Positions 1 to 8,883 of a DNA stretch of 64,000 nt are shown piece by piece (position 1 is the stretch's first letter; each line of letters begins with the position of its first letter). The translations under genes were made by a program, and so were the position numbers. The DNA comes from Exiguobacterium acetylicum (lineage in GTDB: Bacteria > Bacillota > Bacilli > Exiguobacteriales > Exiguobacteriaceae): assembly GCF_019890935.1 (NCBI RefSeq), contig NZ_CP082333.1, forward strand, positions 274,001 to 338,000. The letters are read 5' to 3'. The notes beneath the pieces are model-generated. The model searched no databases, had not been told where the DNA came from, and saw only the letters and a program-made list of their open reading frames with translations.

Positions 1-1375
1 GGATGATACCCCAAGCAAGCTTGATGCGTAAGCTTGGCATCAGACTACCACCAGACGATAGCATACCGAGAACATATGTCGCGGAGTCAGCCGACGTAAT
101 GAAGAACGTCGTAATCAAGAAGACAGCGACGATGCTAAGGAATGTGCCTAGGCCACCGAATGTCTCAAACAGAGCGAACATACCGGTTTCGACTCCTTTA
201 TCGTTAACCGTCGAGATCAAATCAACGTTTTGGAACAGTTCGTTCCAGATCGCTGAGCCACCGAAGACAGAGAACCAAAGGAGACCAAAGATCGTTGGGA
301 CGAGCATAATCCCGATGACGAACTCACGAATCGTCCGTCCTTTCGAGACACGGGCGATGAACGTTCCGACGAATGGTGACCAGGAAATCCACCATGCCCA
401 GTAGAAGATCGTCCAATCGTTGATCCAGCCGCGTTCGTCTGGATTAAAGGCAGATGCCCGGAAACTCATGACCGGTAAGTTTTGCAAATAAGCACCTGTT
501 GTTTGCACGAAGAGGTCCATGATGAAACTGAACGGTCCGAGGAACAGGACACCGATCATCAACAGAACGGCAAGGACGATATTGGCGTTACTGAGACGAA
601 CGATTCCTTTATCGAGTCCGGATGCCGCACTCATCATGTAAAGGACAGACACAACGACAATGATAATCATTTGTGTCAGGAAGGAGTTGGGAATACTACT
701 CGTTAGGAAGTTCAGTCCACCTGAGATTTGTTGTGCACCAAGACCGAGTGACGTCGCGACACCGAATGCCGTTGCGACGATGGCGAGTACTTCGACGGTA
801 CCTTTACCGGCAGAAGCATACCGAGGCTTCATCAATGAAGCGACCGTGTCACCAATCGTAGCTGGACGTCCTTTTCGGAATGTAGAGTAAGCGATCGCAA
901 GCGCGACGATCGCGTATAATGCCCAAGGATGTAATCCCCAGTGGAAGAATGAATAGCGCATCGCGAGGCGTGCTGCTTCCGTTGGATCATCTGTTGCGAC
1001 TGGCGGTGTATGGAAGTGCGTCAATGGCTCTGAGACACCCCAGAAGACAAGACCGATTCCCATACCAGCACTGAAGAGCATCGCAAACCAAGAAATGAGA
1101 CCATATTCAGGACGGTCCGAATCCTTACCAAGTCGGATGGAACCGAAGCGGGAAAAGATTAAAAAGATAGCAATGATTAAAAAAGCACTCATGCCGAGAA
1201 GATAAAGCCAGCCAAATCCGTTAGAGACAAAGGATTGTGCTTTAGCTGTGACATTTCCGAGACTAGCTGCACCGATTAGGGATTCCGGTAAGATTCCCCA
1301 TATGGTAAAGAGCACACAGAAAATGACGGATACCATAAAGACTTTTGTGATCTTACTTTTTCGATTATTTTCCAT
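1..1375 (-). CDS. BCCT-family glycine betaine/choline transporter, 3' end outside window
   Basis: This is a secondary transporter for glycine betaine or related quaternary ammonium osmolytes (BCCT family, OpuD/BetL-like), sited in the cytoplasmic membrane. The translated minus strand starts MENNRKSKITKVF and shows many hydrophobic helices. It carries the family signatures GMGIGLVFWGVSEPLTHF (around residue 95) and the tryptophan-rich stretch WTIFYWAWWISWSPFVG near residue 320. About 458 codons are present, so only the last one or two helices are missing at the window edge. The ATG at 1375 has AAGGTG about ten bases upstream. The family is certain; the exact substrate is not. Confidence 0.93.
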   Translation of the reverse strand, partial: MENNRKSKITKVFMVSVIFCVLFTIWGILPESLIGAASLGNVTAKAQSFVSNGFGWLYLLGMSAFLIIAIFLIFSRFGSIRLGKDSDRPEYGLISWFAMLFSAGMGIGLVFWGVSEPLTHFHTPPVATDDPTEAARLAMRYSFFHWGLHPWALYAIVALAIAYSTFRKGRPATIGDTVASLMKPRYASAGKGTVEVLAIVATAFGVATSLGLGAQQISGGLNFLTSSIPNSFLTQMIIIVVVSVLYMMSAASGLDKGIVRLSNANIVLAVLLMIGVLFLGPFSFIMDLFVQTTGAYLQNLPVMSFRASAFNPDERGWINDWTIFYWAWWISWSPFVGTFIARVSKGRTIREFVIGIMLVPTIFGLLWFSVFGGSAIWNELFQNVDLISTVNDKGVETGMFALFETFGGLGTFLSIVAVFLITTFFITSADSATYVLGMLSSGGSLMPSLRIKLAWGII

Positions 1376-1753
1376 CGTGTTCAACACCTTCTTTCGAATT
1401 TTACATAGTTGTTCTGTATCAAATGATGGCAACGACATTATCATTACCCCGTCGATCCGATAACAAAACCTAATCACGCAGGGTATTACCGTAACAAACA
1501 TTTGTGCGGAAAAGCAAATCGATCGGGAAATGAGAACAAAAAGATCAATGTTTTTCATGGAAAGGTAAGCAAAAAAGATTGCAATCAAGCGTTTTTAAAA
1601 TAATGTGGAAATAAAGAAAAAGAAAACGTTAATACTATTATTTCCCGTTTCGTCTTAAAACTAACGTAAAGCTTGATGTGAGCAAATCAGAGGCGGTCGG
1701 AAATCAGATTTGATATAACAAAAGCAGTCATCATTTTGAAGGAGGAATTTCCC
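1376..1753. other. Gene-free divergent spacer between BCCT transporter and nitroreductase
   Basis: About 380 bases lie between the start of the transporter and the start of the nitroreductase, so both promoters must be here. The stretch turns A/T-rich from about 1590 to 1650. I see no open reading frame with a ribosome binding site, no strong hairpin and no recognised operator, only the nitroreductase GGAGG just before 1754. Confidence 0.5.
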
Positions 1754-2425
1754 ATGGAAAAACAACAACAAAAACAAGCGATTCTTGAAGCGTTTCAATT
1801 CCGTCACGCCACAAAGGCATTTAATGGTCAAATGATCCCAGAAGACGATTTTCGGTTCATTTTAGAAACGGCGCGTCTGTCACCGAGCTCGTTCGGATAT
1901 GAGCCATGGAATATGCTCGTCATTCAAAATCCAGAAATCCGAGACGCATTAAAACAAATCTCTTGGGGCGCACAAGGACAATTGCCGACAGCGAGTCACT
2001 TCGTCTTATTCCTCGCCCGGACAGGACAGCAAATGCAGGCAGATGGTCCACATGTCACGCAGATGATGGATTTCCTTGGTCTATCTGAAGAAGCAAAAGC
2101 CGGACGGACGAAGCGTTACGGTCTGTTTTTAGAGGAGGACTTTGCGATTGGTGATAACCCGAAAGCGATGGAAGACTGGGCAGCAAAACAAGCCTATATT
2201 GCACTTGGAAACATGATGTCGACGGCAGCACAAATCGGAATCGATTCATGCCCAATCGAAGGATTCGACCAGCAAGCCGTCGAGCAATTACTCGTTGATC
2301 GTGGACTGCTCGATCGTTCTGTTTTCACGGTGCCGGTCATGGTCGCATTCGGTTACCGGGCAGACGAACCAAAACGTGAGAAGCAGCGCCGTCCGCTTGA
2401 TGAAATCGTGACGTTCGTCGAGTAA
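1754..2425 (+). CDS. NAD(P)H-dependent nitroreductase (NfsB/YfkO-like)
   Basis: An FMN-dependent oxidoreductase of the nitroreductase family, expected to be a cytosolic dimer reducing nitro compounds or quinones with NAD(P)H. The N-terminus FQFRHATKAFNG matches the family's FMN-phosphate-binding opening (R-H-x-x-K). Further on come LSPSSFGYEPW and, in the C-terminal half, AKQAYIALGNMM followed by CPIEGFD, all hallmarks of the NfsB/YfkO branch. Length is 223 residues, usual for this branch. I chose the ATG at 1754 because GGAGG lies eight bases upstream; an in-frame ATG at 1736 sits ahead of that ribosome binding site. It stands alone, with no terminator seen before speE. Confidence 0.9.
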   Translation: MEKQQQKQAILEAFQFRHATKAFNGQMIPEDDFRFILETARLSPSSFGYEPWNMLVIQNPEIRDALKQISWGAQGQLPTASHFVLFLARTGQQMQADGPHVTQMMDFLGLSEEAKAGRTKRYGLFLEEDFAIGDNPKAMEDWAAKQAYIALGNMMSTAAQIGIDSCPIEGFDQQAVEQLLVDRGLLDRSVFTVPVMVAFGYRADEPKREKQRRPLDEIVTFVE

Positions 2426-2569
2426 AGACGGAAGACAAAAATTTTCGAATTATATAGAAGTTTCTTTCGAAATTCGGTATACTCGCATTTGTATGATTAA
2501 GAAGCGCCGTAAACGCCACTCGCATACGAACAACTTTTGTCTTGATGAAAGAAAGGGGTTCTATCGCAA

Positions 2570-3412
2570 ATGGAACAAAAATTAAAGTTATGGTTCACGG
2601 AACACCAAACGGAAGATTACGGTATCACATTCCGTGTCAACCACGTTTATGAGAGCGAACAAACGGAGTTTCAACGCCTAGAGATGGTTGAAACGGACGA
2701 GTTCGGTACGATGTTGTTACTTGACGGAATGGTCATGACGACAGATAAGGACGAGTTCGTTTACCACGAGATGGTCGCGCACGTCCCATTGTTCACACAC
2801 CCGAATCCTAAATCGGTTCTGGTCGTTGGTGGAGGAGATGGCGGAGTCATCCGTGAAGTCTTGAAACACCCGTCCGTCGAAAAAGCTGTTTTGGTTGAAA
2901 TCGACGGAAAAGTCATCGAGTATTCGAAAAAATACCTCCCGAACATTGCAGGTGGATTGGACGATGCACGCGTCGAAGTCATCGTTGGGGATGGATTCAT
3001 GCATATCGCAGAAGCAGAAAACGAGTATGATGTCATCATGGTCGACTCGACAGAACCAGTTGGTCCAGCGGTCAACTTGTTCACGAAAGGCTTCTACTCT
3101 GGTATTTCAAAAGCATTAAAAGAAGACGGCATTTTCGTCGCACAATCGGATAATCCATGGTTCACACCAGACTTGATCCGTGATGTTCAACGCGACGTCA
3201 AAGAAATCTTCCCGATCACGAAGCTCTACATCGCAAACGTTCCGACATACCCAAGTGGTCTTTGGACGTTCACGATCGGATCAAAGAAACACGATCCGCT
3301 TGCGGTCGCACCAGAGCGTTTCCACGAGATCGACACGAAGTATTACACGCCTGAGCTTCACACGGCAGCCTTCGCGCTTCCGAAGTTCGTTAAAGATTTG
3401 ACGAACGGCTGA
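2570..3412 (+). CDS. speE: Spermidine synthase
   Basis: Transfers the aminopropyl group of decarboxylated S-adenosylmethionine to putrescine, giving spermidine. The N-terminal beta region (to about residue 60) is followed by the Rossmann fold with [12 protein letters not shown] near residue 85 and the catalytic-loop motif DSTEPVGP near residue 155. Length 280 is typical for the Bacillus enzyme. AAAGGGG precedes the ATG by about ten bases. The next gene encodes agmatinase, which makes the putrescine substrate, so the pair forms the arginine-decarboxylase route to spermidine. TATACT at 2478-2483 could be its -10 element, but no good -35 is evident. Confidence 0.97.
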   Translation: MEQKLKLWFTEHQTEDYGITFRVNHVYESEQTEFQRLEMVETDEFGTMLLLDGMVMTTDKDEFVYHEMVAHVPLFTHPNPKSVLVVGGGDGGVIREVLKHPSVEKAVLVEIDGKVIEYSKKYLPNIAGGLDDARVEVIVGDGFMHIAEAENEYDVIMVDSTEPVGPAVNLFTKGFYSGISKALKEDGIFVAQSDNPWFTPDLIRDVQRDVKEIFPITKLYIANVPTYPSGLWTFTIGSKKHDPLAVAPERFHEIDTKYYTPELHTAAFALPKFVKDLTNG

Positions 3413-3436
3413 GTTCAGTCACTATAGACACACATG

Positions 3437-3471
3437 AACAGAGCGGTTTCGATCTTCGAAATCGCTCTGTT
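3437..3471 (+). repeat. 16-bp hairpin between speE and speB without a T-run
   Basis: AACAGAGCGGTTTCGA and its complement flank a three-base TCT loop; the only imperfection is one G-T wobble. The stem is terminator-strong, but what follows is GTCAGGTAAAG rather than a T-tract. It therefore looks more like an RNA processing or stability element between two co-transcribed genes than a factor-independent terminator. Confidence 0.7.
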
Positions 3472-3528
3472 GTCAGGTAAAGAGGCGTTTGCATCAGCAA
3501 ACGGCAAATGAACAGGGGGAAATGGATC

Positions 3529-4401
3529 ATGCGTTTTGATGAAGCATATTCAGGAAAAGTCTTTATCGCGAGTCAACCGACTCACGAAGATGCAAAAGGA
3601 ATTTTATACGGCATGCCGATGGACTGGACGGTTAGTTTTCGTCCGGGTTCGCGATTCGGTCCGGCACGTATCCGTGAAGTCTCACTTGGTCTAGAAGAAT
3701 ATAGCCCATACTTAGATGGTGACATCGCCGACGCGAAGTTGTTTGACGCGGGAGATATCCCGTTACCATTCGGGAATGCACAAAAATCACTTGATATGAT
3801 TGAAGAATACGTCGATTCGTTACTGACAGCAGGCAAGTTCCCGCTCGGTATGGGTGGCGAACATTTAGTCACATGGCCCGTCGTCAAAGCGTTCGATAAA
3901 CACTATGATGATTTCGTCGTGCTTCACTTTGATGCACATACGGACTTACGTGACGAGTATGAAGGAGAGCCATTGTCGCACTCGACACCACTTAAGAAAA
4001 TCGCAAACTTGATCGGACCAGAGAATTGCTATTCATTCGGAATTCGTTCAGGGATGAAAGAAGAGTTCGAATGGGCGAAGACGTCAGGCTACAACCTCTT
4101 CAAATACGAGATCGTCGAGCCGCTTCGTCAAGTTCTTCCGACACTTGCCGGTAAAAAGGTCTATGTCACGATCGACATCGATGTGCTAGATCCATCAGCA
4201 GCACCAGGAACAGGAACACAAGAAATCGGTGGAGTGACGACGAAGGAACTGCTCGAAGTCGTTCACATGATCGCACGAGCAGACGTCGACGTCATCGGCG
4301 CGGATTTGGTAGAAGTATGCCCAGCGTATGATCAATCCGACATGACAGCGATCGCGGCAGCAAAAGTATTACGCGAAATGATGATTGGGTTCATTAAATA
4401 A
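3529..4401 (+). CDS. speB: Agmatinase
   Basis: Hydrolyses agmatine to putrescine and urea and feeds spermidine synthase encoded just upstream. It belongs to the ureohydrolase family with a two-manganese centre. Metal ligands are visible in GMGGEHL (around 107-113), HFDAHTD (around 135) and TIDIDVLDPS (around 213). The opening MRFDEAYSGKVFIAS is nearly that of Bacillus subtilis SpeB. Length is 290 residues. The ATG at 3529 follows AGGGGG by ten bases; a possible ATG at 3508 lies before that site and would add residues the family lacks. speE and speB are about 120 bases apart, with a long hairpin between. Confidence 0.97.
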   Translation: MRFDEAYSGKVFIASQPTHEDAKGILYGMPMDWTVSFRPGSRFGPARIREVSLGLEEYSPYLDGDIADAKLFDAGDIPLPFGNAQKSLDMIEEYVDSLLTAGKFPLGMGGEHLVTWPVVKAFDKHYDDFVVLHFDAHTDLRDEYEGEPLSHSTPLKKIANLIGPENCYSFGIRSGMKEEFEWAKTSGYNLFKYEIVEPLRQVLPTLAGKKVYVTIDIDVLDPSAAPGTGTQEIGGVTTKELLEVVHMIARADVDVIGADLVEVCPAYDQSDMTAIAAAKVLREMMIGFIK

Positions 4402-4407
4402 ATAGAC

Positions 4408-4440
4408 AAAAGAGACCAGACGTGATGTCGGTCTCTTTTA
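4408..4440. terminator. Bidirectional terminator between speB and lysE-like gene
   Basis: Arms AAAAGAGACC and GGTCTCTTTT enclose a 12-base loop. The stem is flanked by A-rich and T-rich sequence on the two sides, so it can end transcription of speB on the plus strand and of the Lrp-LysE pair on the minus strand. Confidence 0.85.
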
Positions 4441-4446
4441 TTTTGC

Positions 4447-5040
4447 TCAGAGGAAGAACTGAATGACCCCGAACGCACCGAATCCGCTGATCAGAATAGC
4501 GGATGTCCATTGGATGATGCGTAGAACGGGTGTCGCAAGCTGATGCTTGAGCAGGTGTGTGATGTTCGCTAAGATGATCCACCAAGCGGCAGAACCAAGA
4601 AAAATACCGATCAGAAATAAAAACGCATCCTGTCCGTTCGTCATCGTCAACTCAAAGCGTGCAAACAACGCCAGGAATAGCGTGATTGTCATCGGGTTCA
4701 AGAACGTCAGGAGTAAGACGGACAGATAGGCACTTAACCGTGATGAGGCTGTATCGGAAATCGAGGCGTTCGAAGAAGCTTTAAACATCGACCAGCCGAT
4801 GTAACACAAAAACAGACTGCCGATCAGTTGCATCCAGGATGCTTGGGTGAGTAAAGATTGGACAAGTGAAAAACCAGATAATGCAAGCAATCCATAAGTG
4901 AAGTCTGCCGTTGCGGCTCCGAGTCCGGAAACGATGCCGGAAATTCGTCCATGTCGAAGAGTCCGTTGCATGCATAAAAGGCCGATTGGACCGACGGGGG
5001 CCGCTAACGCAAATCCGATTCCAAAACCAGTCGTAAACAT
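4447..5040 (-). CDS. LysE/RhtB-family amino acid exporter
   Basis: A membrane exporter of the LysE superfamily, about six helices in 197 residues. The N-terminal helix carries GFALAAPVGPIGLLCMQRTL, the family's conserved glycine/proline-rich signature, and LTFLNPMTI lies in the middle of the protein. Its ATG overlaps the TGA of the preceding regulator gene (ATGA), so the two are translationally coupled. Known LysE members export basic or branched amino acids under control of a nearby regulator; here the partner is an Lrp/AsnC protein, so the likely substrate is the amino acid sensed by that protein. The substrate itself cannot be read from the sequence. Confidence 0.92.
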   Translation of the reverse strand: MFTTGFGIGFALAAPVGPIGLLCMQRTLRHGRISGIVSGLGAATADFTYGLLALSGFSLVQSLLTQASWMQLIGSLFLCYIGWSMFKASSNASISDTASSRLSAYLSVLLLTFLNPMTITLFLALFARFELTMTNGQDAFLFLIGIFLGSAAWWIILANITHLLKHQLATPVLRIIQWTSAILISGFGAFGVIQFFL

Positions 5041-5498
5041 CAGTCGACCTCGGGTAACGGAAAATGAAGCGATTCCTTTTCCGTGCGCATGATGATCGTC
5101 GTTTTTGTCCGCAGGATACCTGGTAGCCCTTTAATCTGGTAGGTGATGATTTCATCAAGCTGTTCCGTGTCCCGACAGCGTATTTTGAGTAAATAGTCAT
5201 CGTCCCCAGCGACGTGATGGCATTCCAGTACATGTTCAAGTTCTTGAACTCGTTTTAGAAATGGTGCTCGATGTTCTGGTCGCTCGAGTGAAACAGCGAC
5301 GAATGCAGCAAGGCGATAGTCAAAGGAGGAAGGGTCTAGCACCGTCGTCAACTGACGGATGATACCTTGCTCTTGTAAGCGAGCGACGCGCTCTGCAACA
5401 GCCGGTGCCGATAAGCCGATGTGTTGTGCAAGTGTTGACCATTTCATCCGGGCATCCTTTTTCAAAAAATTAATAATTTTTAAATCATAGGAATCCAT
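5040..5498 (-). CDS. Lrp/AsnC-family transcriptional regulator
   Basis: A small feast/famine regulator of 152 residues. Residues 1-60 form the winged helix-turn-helix (MDSYDLKIINFLKKDARMKW then LAQHIGLSAPAVAERVARL). Residues 70-150 form the RAM effector-binding domain, which binds amino acids and mediates oligomers; the stretch VLECHHVAGDDDYLLKI is typical. It is the first gene of a two-gene operon with a LysE-type exporter, overlapping it by one codon phase. The simplest reading is that an amino acid ligand induces its own export. A 12-bp palindrome overlaps the ribosome binding site and may be the regulator's own target. Confidence 0.95.
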   Translation of the reverse strand: MDSYDLKIINFLKKDARMKWSTLAQHIGLSAPAVAERVARLQEQGIIRQLTTVLDPSSFDYRLAAFVAVSLERPEHRAPFLKRVQELEHVLECHHVAGDDDYLLKIRCRDTEQLDEIITYQIKGLPGILRTKTTIIMRTEKESLHFPLPEVD

Positions 5499-5510
5499 AG
5501 GTTATAACCT
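5499..5510 (-). promoter_or_regulatory. Perfect 12-bp palindrome at the lrp-like ribosome binding site
   Basis: AGGTTATAACCT is perfectly self-complementary and lies directly against the start codon of the Lrp-type gene, containing part of its AGAAGG ribosome binding site. Lrp-family proteins bind A/T-rich dyads, so autoregulation is possible. This is a positional inference from one site. Confidence 0.35.
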
Positions 5511-5648
5511 TCTTTTCTAATGTTATTTAAATTATTTTATTTCGAAAAGAAAGAAAAAGTCAATGTGTTTGTAAAACAAGTTCATAGCACACTGAAATCT
5601 TTACACATTTACGGCAGTGTCTTAAGTTTAAGATGTCACCACGAAGGA

Positions 5649-5672
5649 AATGTTCTGAAATGTAAGAACATT
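5649..5672. promoter_or_regulatory. Inverted repeat upstream of the DUF4397 gene
   Basis: AATGTTCT and AGAACATT form eight-base arms around an eight-base spacer, about 45 bases before the start of the DUF4397 gene. It may be an operator or a leader hairpin; no matching regulator is recognised. Confidence 0.35.
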
Positions 5673-5718
5673 GGTTTGAGAGCGATGTACATTTGACAAT
5701 CAGAAAGGTGGAAAAAAG

Positions 5719-6510
5719 ATGAAGAAACTCTTATCGTTTGTGACCGCTACGTTACTGTTTGCACTATTCGTGCTACCAGTAGGCGCAGCAGATGACGCAA
5801 TGGTTCGTGTCATTCATGCTTCACCAGATGCTCCGGCAGTCGATATCGCGGTCGATGGCAAAAAAGCGGTATCAGGAGCAAAATTCAAAGATGTCACAGA
5901 TTATCTCACACTACCAGCTGGCGAACATAAAGTAGAAGTATTCGCTGCAGGAACTACGAAAGATCCTGTGCTCTCTCAAACACTCAACGTAGAAGCTGGT
6001 AAATTCTATTCGGTCGCAGCAATCGGCAAACTAGCTGATATCAAACTCGCGGTCATGGAAGACAACGGTAAAGGCGAAGATGGAAAATCAATGGTTCGTG
6101 TCGCACACTTTGCACCAGATGCACCAGCTGTTGATGTCGCACCAAAAGGTGGAGATCCACTCTTCAGTAACCTTGAATTCTCGAAAGTCTCTGACTACGG
6201 TACACTCGATGCAGGTACGTATGACCTCGAAGTCCGTCCTGCAGGCGCAACGGATGTCGTCAAAGCACTGGATGGCGTCAAACTCGACAGTGGCAAAAAC
6301 TATACAGCACTCGCAATCGGCTTACTTGAAGGCGAACCAGCATTTGAAGTCCTCTTGATCCCAGACGGTGGTGAAATGGCATCAATGCCAGAAACAGGAC
6401 TTGGTGGTTCATCTGATACGGCTTCTGCTACACCATGGGCAGTCGCAGCAGCAGCAGCTGCCTTGTTAGTAGGAACAGCGTATGTCGTCCGTCGTAAACA
6501 AAACGCTTAA
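5719..6510 (+). CDS. Secreted DUF4397 protein with two repeats and an MPETG wall-sorting signal
   Basis: A surface protein of 263 residues. A signal peptide occupies residues 1-24 (cleaved near PVGAADD). Two DUF4397 repeats follow, each opening with VRVIHASPDAPAVD or VRVAHFAPDAPAVD (around 30-110 and 120-215). The C-terminus has MPETGLGG, then a hydrophobic stretch ALLVGTAYVV and the basic tail RRKQNA: a sortase sorting signal with M in place of the usual L. The last 29 bases overlap a gene for a sortase, so substrate and enzyme are encoded together. The role of DUF4397 is unknown to me; the fold resembles bacterial Ig-like repeats. Confidence 0.9.
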   Translation: MKKLLSFVTATLLFALFVLPVGAADDAMVRVIHASPDAPAVDIAVDGKKAVSGAKFKDVTDYLTLPAGEHKVEVFAAGTTKDPVLSQTLNVEAGKFYSVAAIGKLADIKLAVMEDNGKGEDGKSMVRVAHFAPDAPAVDVAPKGGDPLFSNLEFSKVSDYGTLDAGTYDLEVRPAGATDVVKALDGVKLDSGKNYTALAIGLLEGEPAFEVLLIPDGGEMASMPETGLGGSSDTASATPWAVAAAAAALLVGTAYVVRRKQNA

Positions 6511-7090
6511 GAGTAGTCTTCTTCTCCTACTCGTATTAGCCGGATGTCAATCGGGATCACCTCCAGATGCTACAAAGCCGGAAAAACCAAAACAAACCGA
6601 AACAACGACGTCTTCTTCGTCCACTCCATCTGAAAAGGTGGATGAAGAGGCGTTCATACCAACGCGTATTACAATTCCGACGCTCGATGTGAAAGCGAAC
6701 ATCGAAGTCGTCGGGAAAGATAAACAAGGCCGGATGGATGTTCCGAAACAGACCGATCAGGTTGCTTGGTATAAGTACGGAGCAAAAGCCGGACAAACCG
6801 GAAATGTCGTACTAGCCGGACACTTGGATGATCAAGAAGGTCCCGCTGTGTTTTATGATTTAGCCAAGATGAAAAAAGGGCAACGAATTGAAGTGACGGG
6901 AAAAGCAGGACAACAGGTATCGTACGTGGTGACGAACGTCATGTCCTATCCTGTCGATGAAGCACCTGTCGGATCAATCTTCGGTGCGACCGTCATGAAT
7001 AAACTGACGCTCATTTCATGTATAGGTACGTTTTCAGAATCAAAAGGATACGATCAGCGTCTTGTCGTCACAGCAGAACAAGACGAGTAA
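6482..7090 (+). CDS. Lipoprotein sortase (class F-like)
   Basis: A cysteine transpeptidase of the sortase family. The N-terminus MSSVVNKTLKSSLLLLLVLAGC is a lipoprotein signal with lipobox LAGC, so the enzyme is expected to be lipid-anchored rather than held by a helix. A Ser/Thr/Lys-rich linker runs to about residue 55. The catalytic residues are visible as His in VVLAGHLD (around 118), Cys in LTLISCIGTF (around 179) and Arg in YDQRLVV (around 192). It overlaps the gene of a wall protein ending in MPETG, its probable substrate. The class F assignment rests on size and overall pattern; class D is the alternative. Confidence 0.85.
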   Translation: MSSVVNKTLKSSLLLLLVLAGCQSGSPPDATKPEKPKQTETTTSSSSTPSEKVDEEAFIPTRITIPTLDVKANIEVVGKDKQGRMDVPKQTDQVAWYKYGAKAGQTGNVVLAGHLDDQEGPAVFYDLAKMKKGQRIEVTGKAGQQVSYVVTNVMSYPVDEAPVGSIFGATVMNKLTLISCIGTFSESKGYDQRLVVTAEQDE

Positions 7091-7093
7091 AGT

Positions 7094-7147
7094 AAAATAG
7101 GCAATTCTTATTTCGGTTAAAACCGAGAATAAGAATTGCCTATTTTT
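7094..7147. terminator. Very long bidirectional terminator
   Basis: Arms of about 25 bases (AAAATAGGCAATTCTTATT on the left) pair with one bulged base around a tiny loop. It ends the sortase transcript on the plus strand and abuts the stop codon of the minus-strand globin-coupled sensor. Confidence 0.9.
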
Positions 7148-8448
7148 TAATGTGTTTCGGAAGCAGCGACAAGATCCGTCGTCAATGTCGTCAACCCTTG
7201 TGTCGTCTTACTGAGTCCTTGGATCGTCTCGACGATTTGCCCGAGGTTTTCCTTGTTACGTCCAAATAAGGTGAGGGAGTTCTCCATCTCACTCTTAACG
7301 GTTTGAATTCCTTGTTTAACTTGTTGCAATTCTTGCTGAGATGCGGTGTTGGCGCGTGTGATGTCTTCCATCTGCGAAACGAGTTGTGTGATATTACCAT
7401 TGTTCTTTTGAATCAGACCGTTGATGCTACTACTCAACGATTTTGCGTTTTCAGCGAGGTTCCGGACTTCAGTCGCGACGACAGCAAAACCTTTACCGTG
7501 TTCACCGGCACGTGCTGCTTCAATCGAAGCATTCAACGCGAGTAAGTTCGTCTGATTGGCGATCGCTTCGATGCTTTGCGTCATCTGGACGATGTCATCC
7601 GATGTCGTCTTCAATTCATGGATGCTTTCAAGCGAAGTACCGACTTGTTGTGTTGATTGAGCGAATTGTTGCTCCATCTGTTGCATCTGTCGTTCGTTGG
7701 CAATTGTCATTTGGACGAGTTGCTGACTCGTCTGCTCTGTCTGAGCTGTTTCTGCTAATACTTGTGAGGCGCGACGACTCGTCTCAATGATGGCATGATC
7801 CGTGTGCTCAACCGAGCTTGCGACTTCTTGACTGACACGGACGACGTCTGTCAAAAGTTGACGACGCGACTCGTTCGCTGCTGTCACTTCATGAAGACGA
7901 GAATCGACGTACTGGCTCGTCACGATTTGAGCATCTAAGTTCATCGCATGTGTCAAGGCGAGTACGGCTGTCGTCAGTTGCGCTGGGTCATGCTGATAAT
8001 GTTCAACGATTTTTGGAATCAACAACGTCTGAAACGCAGCATACGAAGCGATGAACCAAGTGACGGGAACAAAGTTATGTTTATGCGTCTGTCCCATTCG
8101 CGTCCGCATCGCGAGGAATGACTCATCCATATTTCCTGTCAGTAGACTCGTGAAGTAGTCGGCGAAGACTTTCTTCAGTCGTTCGCGTGTCGATGATTGT
8201 TTCGCAATCGTTGCCATCTCTGGATTTAATAGAAGGTGATCGAGAACTTGCTCAAGGACTTCATCTAAAATCCCTTGAACGACAGGTGCCATCGATTTAA
8301 GTGTCTGTAGCTGTTCTTCTGTATATCCCATGTATACGAGACGGGATGTGAGATCAGGATCTGCCGTCTTTGTGATGAGACGGGAATCAGGAAAGCCGAT
8401 GGTAGCTTGATAAGCCGAAGTAGTCTTACTTTTAAAAGGGTTACGCAC
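7147..8448 (-). CDS. HemAT-like globin-coupled chemotaxis transducer
   Basis: A soluble aerotaxis receptor: residues about 20-190 form a protoglobin haem domain and residues 230-433 a methyl-accepting signalling domain. The proximal haem histidine is seen in [12 protein letters not shown], aligned with RNRIASIH of Bacillus subtilis HemAT. The signalling hairpin contains [20 protein letters not shown] then [19 protein letters not shown]. No membrane segment is present. I start it at the GTG at 8448, which has GGAGG seven bases upstream and gives 433 residues like HemAT; the frame stays open to 8595, but that part crosses the previous gene's terminator. A motility-sigma-like promoter lies about 50 bases upstream. 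Confidence 0.93.
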   Translation of the reverse strand: MRNPFKSKTTSAYQATIGFPDSRLITKTADPDLTSRLVYMGYTEEQLQTLKSMAPVVQGILDEVLEQVLDHLLLNPEMATIAKQSSTRERLKKVFADYFTSLLTGNMDESFLAMRTRMGQTHKHNFVPVTWFIASYAAFQTLLIPKIVEHYQHDPAQLTTAVLALTHAMNLDAQIVTSQYVDSRLHEVTAANESRRQLLTDVVRVSQEVASSVEHTDHAIIETSRRASQVLAETAQTEQTSQQLVQMTIANERQMQQMEQQFAQSTQQVGTSLESIHELKTTSDDIVQMTQSIEAIANQTNLLALNASIEAARAGEHGKGFAVVATEVRNLAENAKSLSSSINGLIQKNNGNITQLVSQMEDITRANTASQQELQQVKQGIQTVKSEMENSLTLFGRNKENLGQIVETIQGLSKTTQGLTTLTTDLVAASETH

Positions 8449-8495
8449 GTAGTTGCCTCCAGTACTCAAGATGTGAATAAAATGATGTCTGTCTT

Positions 8496-8522
8496 TTATC
8501 GGTTCATCTTGACGAAGTGATA
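8496..8522 (-). promoter_or_regulatory. Candidate motility-sigma (SigD-type) promoter for HemAT-like gene
   Basis: On the minus strand TATC, a 15-base spacer and ACCGATAA resemble the SigD consensus TAAA-N15-GCCGATAT. It lies about 50 bases before the chosen GTG start. The -35 half is a weak match, so support comes mainly from the -10 half and the gene's function. Confidence 0.45.
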
Positions 8523-8571
8523 CTGATTTTTGAAAAAAAGACGAGAATATTGAAAAACATTGACCGGAAAC

Positions 8572-8598
8572 AAAAAAACTCATGGCAAGTGCCATGAG
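8572..8598 (-). terminator. Terminator of the 74-residue protein gene
   Basis: CTCATGGC and GCCATGAG pair around AAGT and, on the minus strand, are followed by seven T residues. It ends the upstream minus-strand gene and shows that the open frame beyond 8448 is not coding. Confidence 0.85.
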
Positions 8599-8619
8599 GA
8601 GAATGGAAAAAGAACAGGA

Positions 8620-8844
8620 TTAGACTGGTTGGTCTTCCTGAAATGCTTTTTTGGCGTCCACGATCGAGCGCATTCGTTGAACGCAAGCTTGAACGAATTG
8701 AATGTCAATGGAGGTGAAACGGGTGACAGGTCCACGAGCTGACTCGGCACTGAATGTGAAGGTTCCGAGATTCCAAAGTTCGATTTTAAATCGTTTTCCT
8801 TTGTTGTCGTCGAAGTGTTCTACGAATTCGATTTTCGGTACCAT
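8620..8844 (-). CDS. Small conserved-looking protein of unknown function
   Basis: A 74-residue soluble protein that I do not recognise. The sequence is well ordered, with alternating hydrophobic residues suggesting beta strands (FKIELWNLGTFTF) and then a helix (SIDIQFVQACVQRMRSIVDA) at the C-terminal end. AAGGAGGGG lies seven bases before the ATG at 8844, and the gene has its own terminator, which makes it a credible single-gene unit. It sits between the copper operon and the HemAT-like gene, with no evident link to either. Confidence 0.7.
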   Translation of the reverse strand: MVPKIEFVEHFDDNKGKRFKIELWNLGTFTFSAESARGPVTRFTSIDIQFVQACVQRMRSIVDAKKAFQEDQPV

Positions 8845-8883
8845 ACGAACCCCTCCTTATTCCGTACATTCCCGCTTTTCAAA

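Noticed and set aside
8449-8595. N-terminal extension of the HemAT-like protein up to an ATG at 8595
   Set aside because: It runs through the terminator of the upstream gene and the promoter; GTG 8448 has the only good ribosome binding site and gives the family length.
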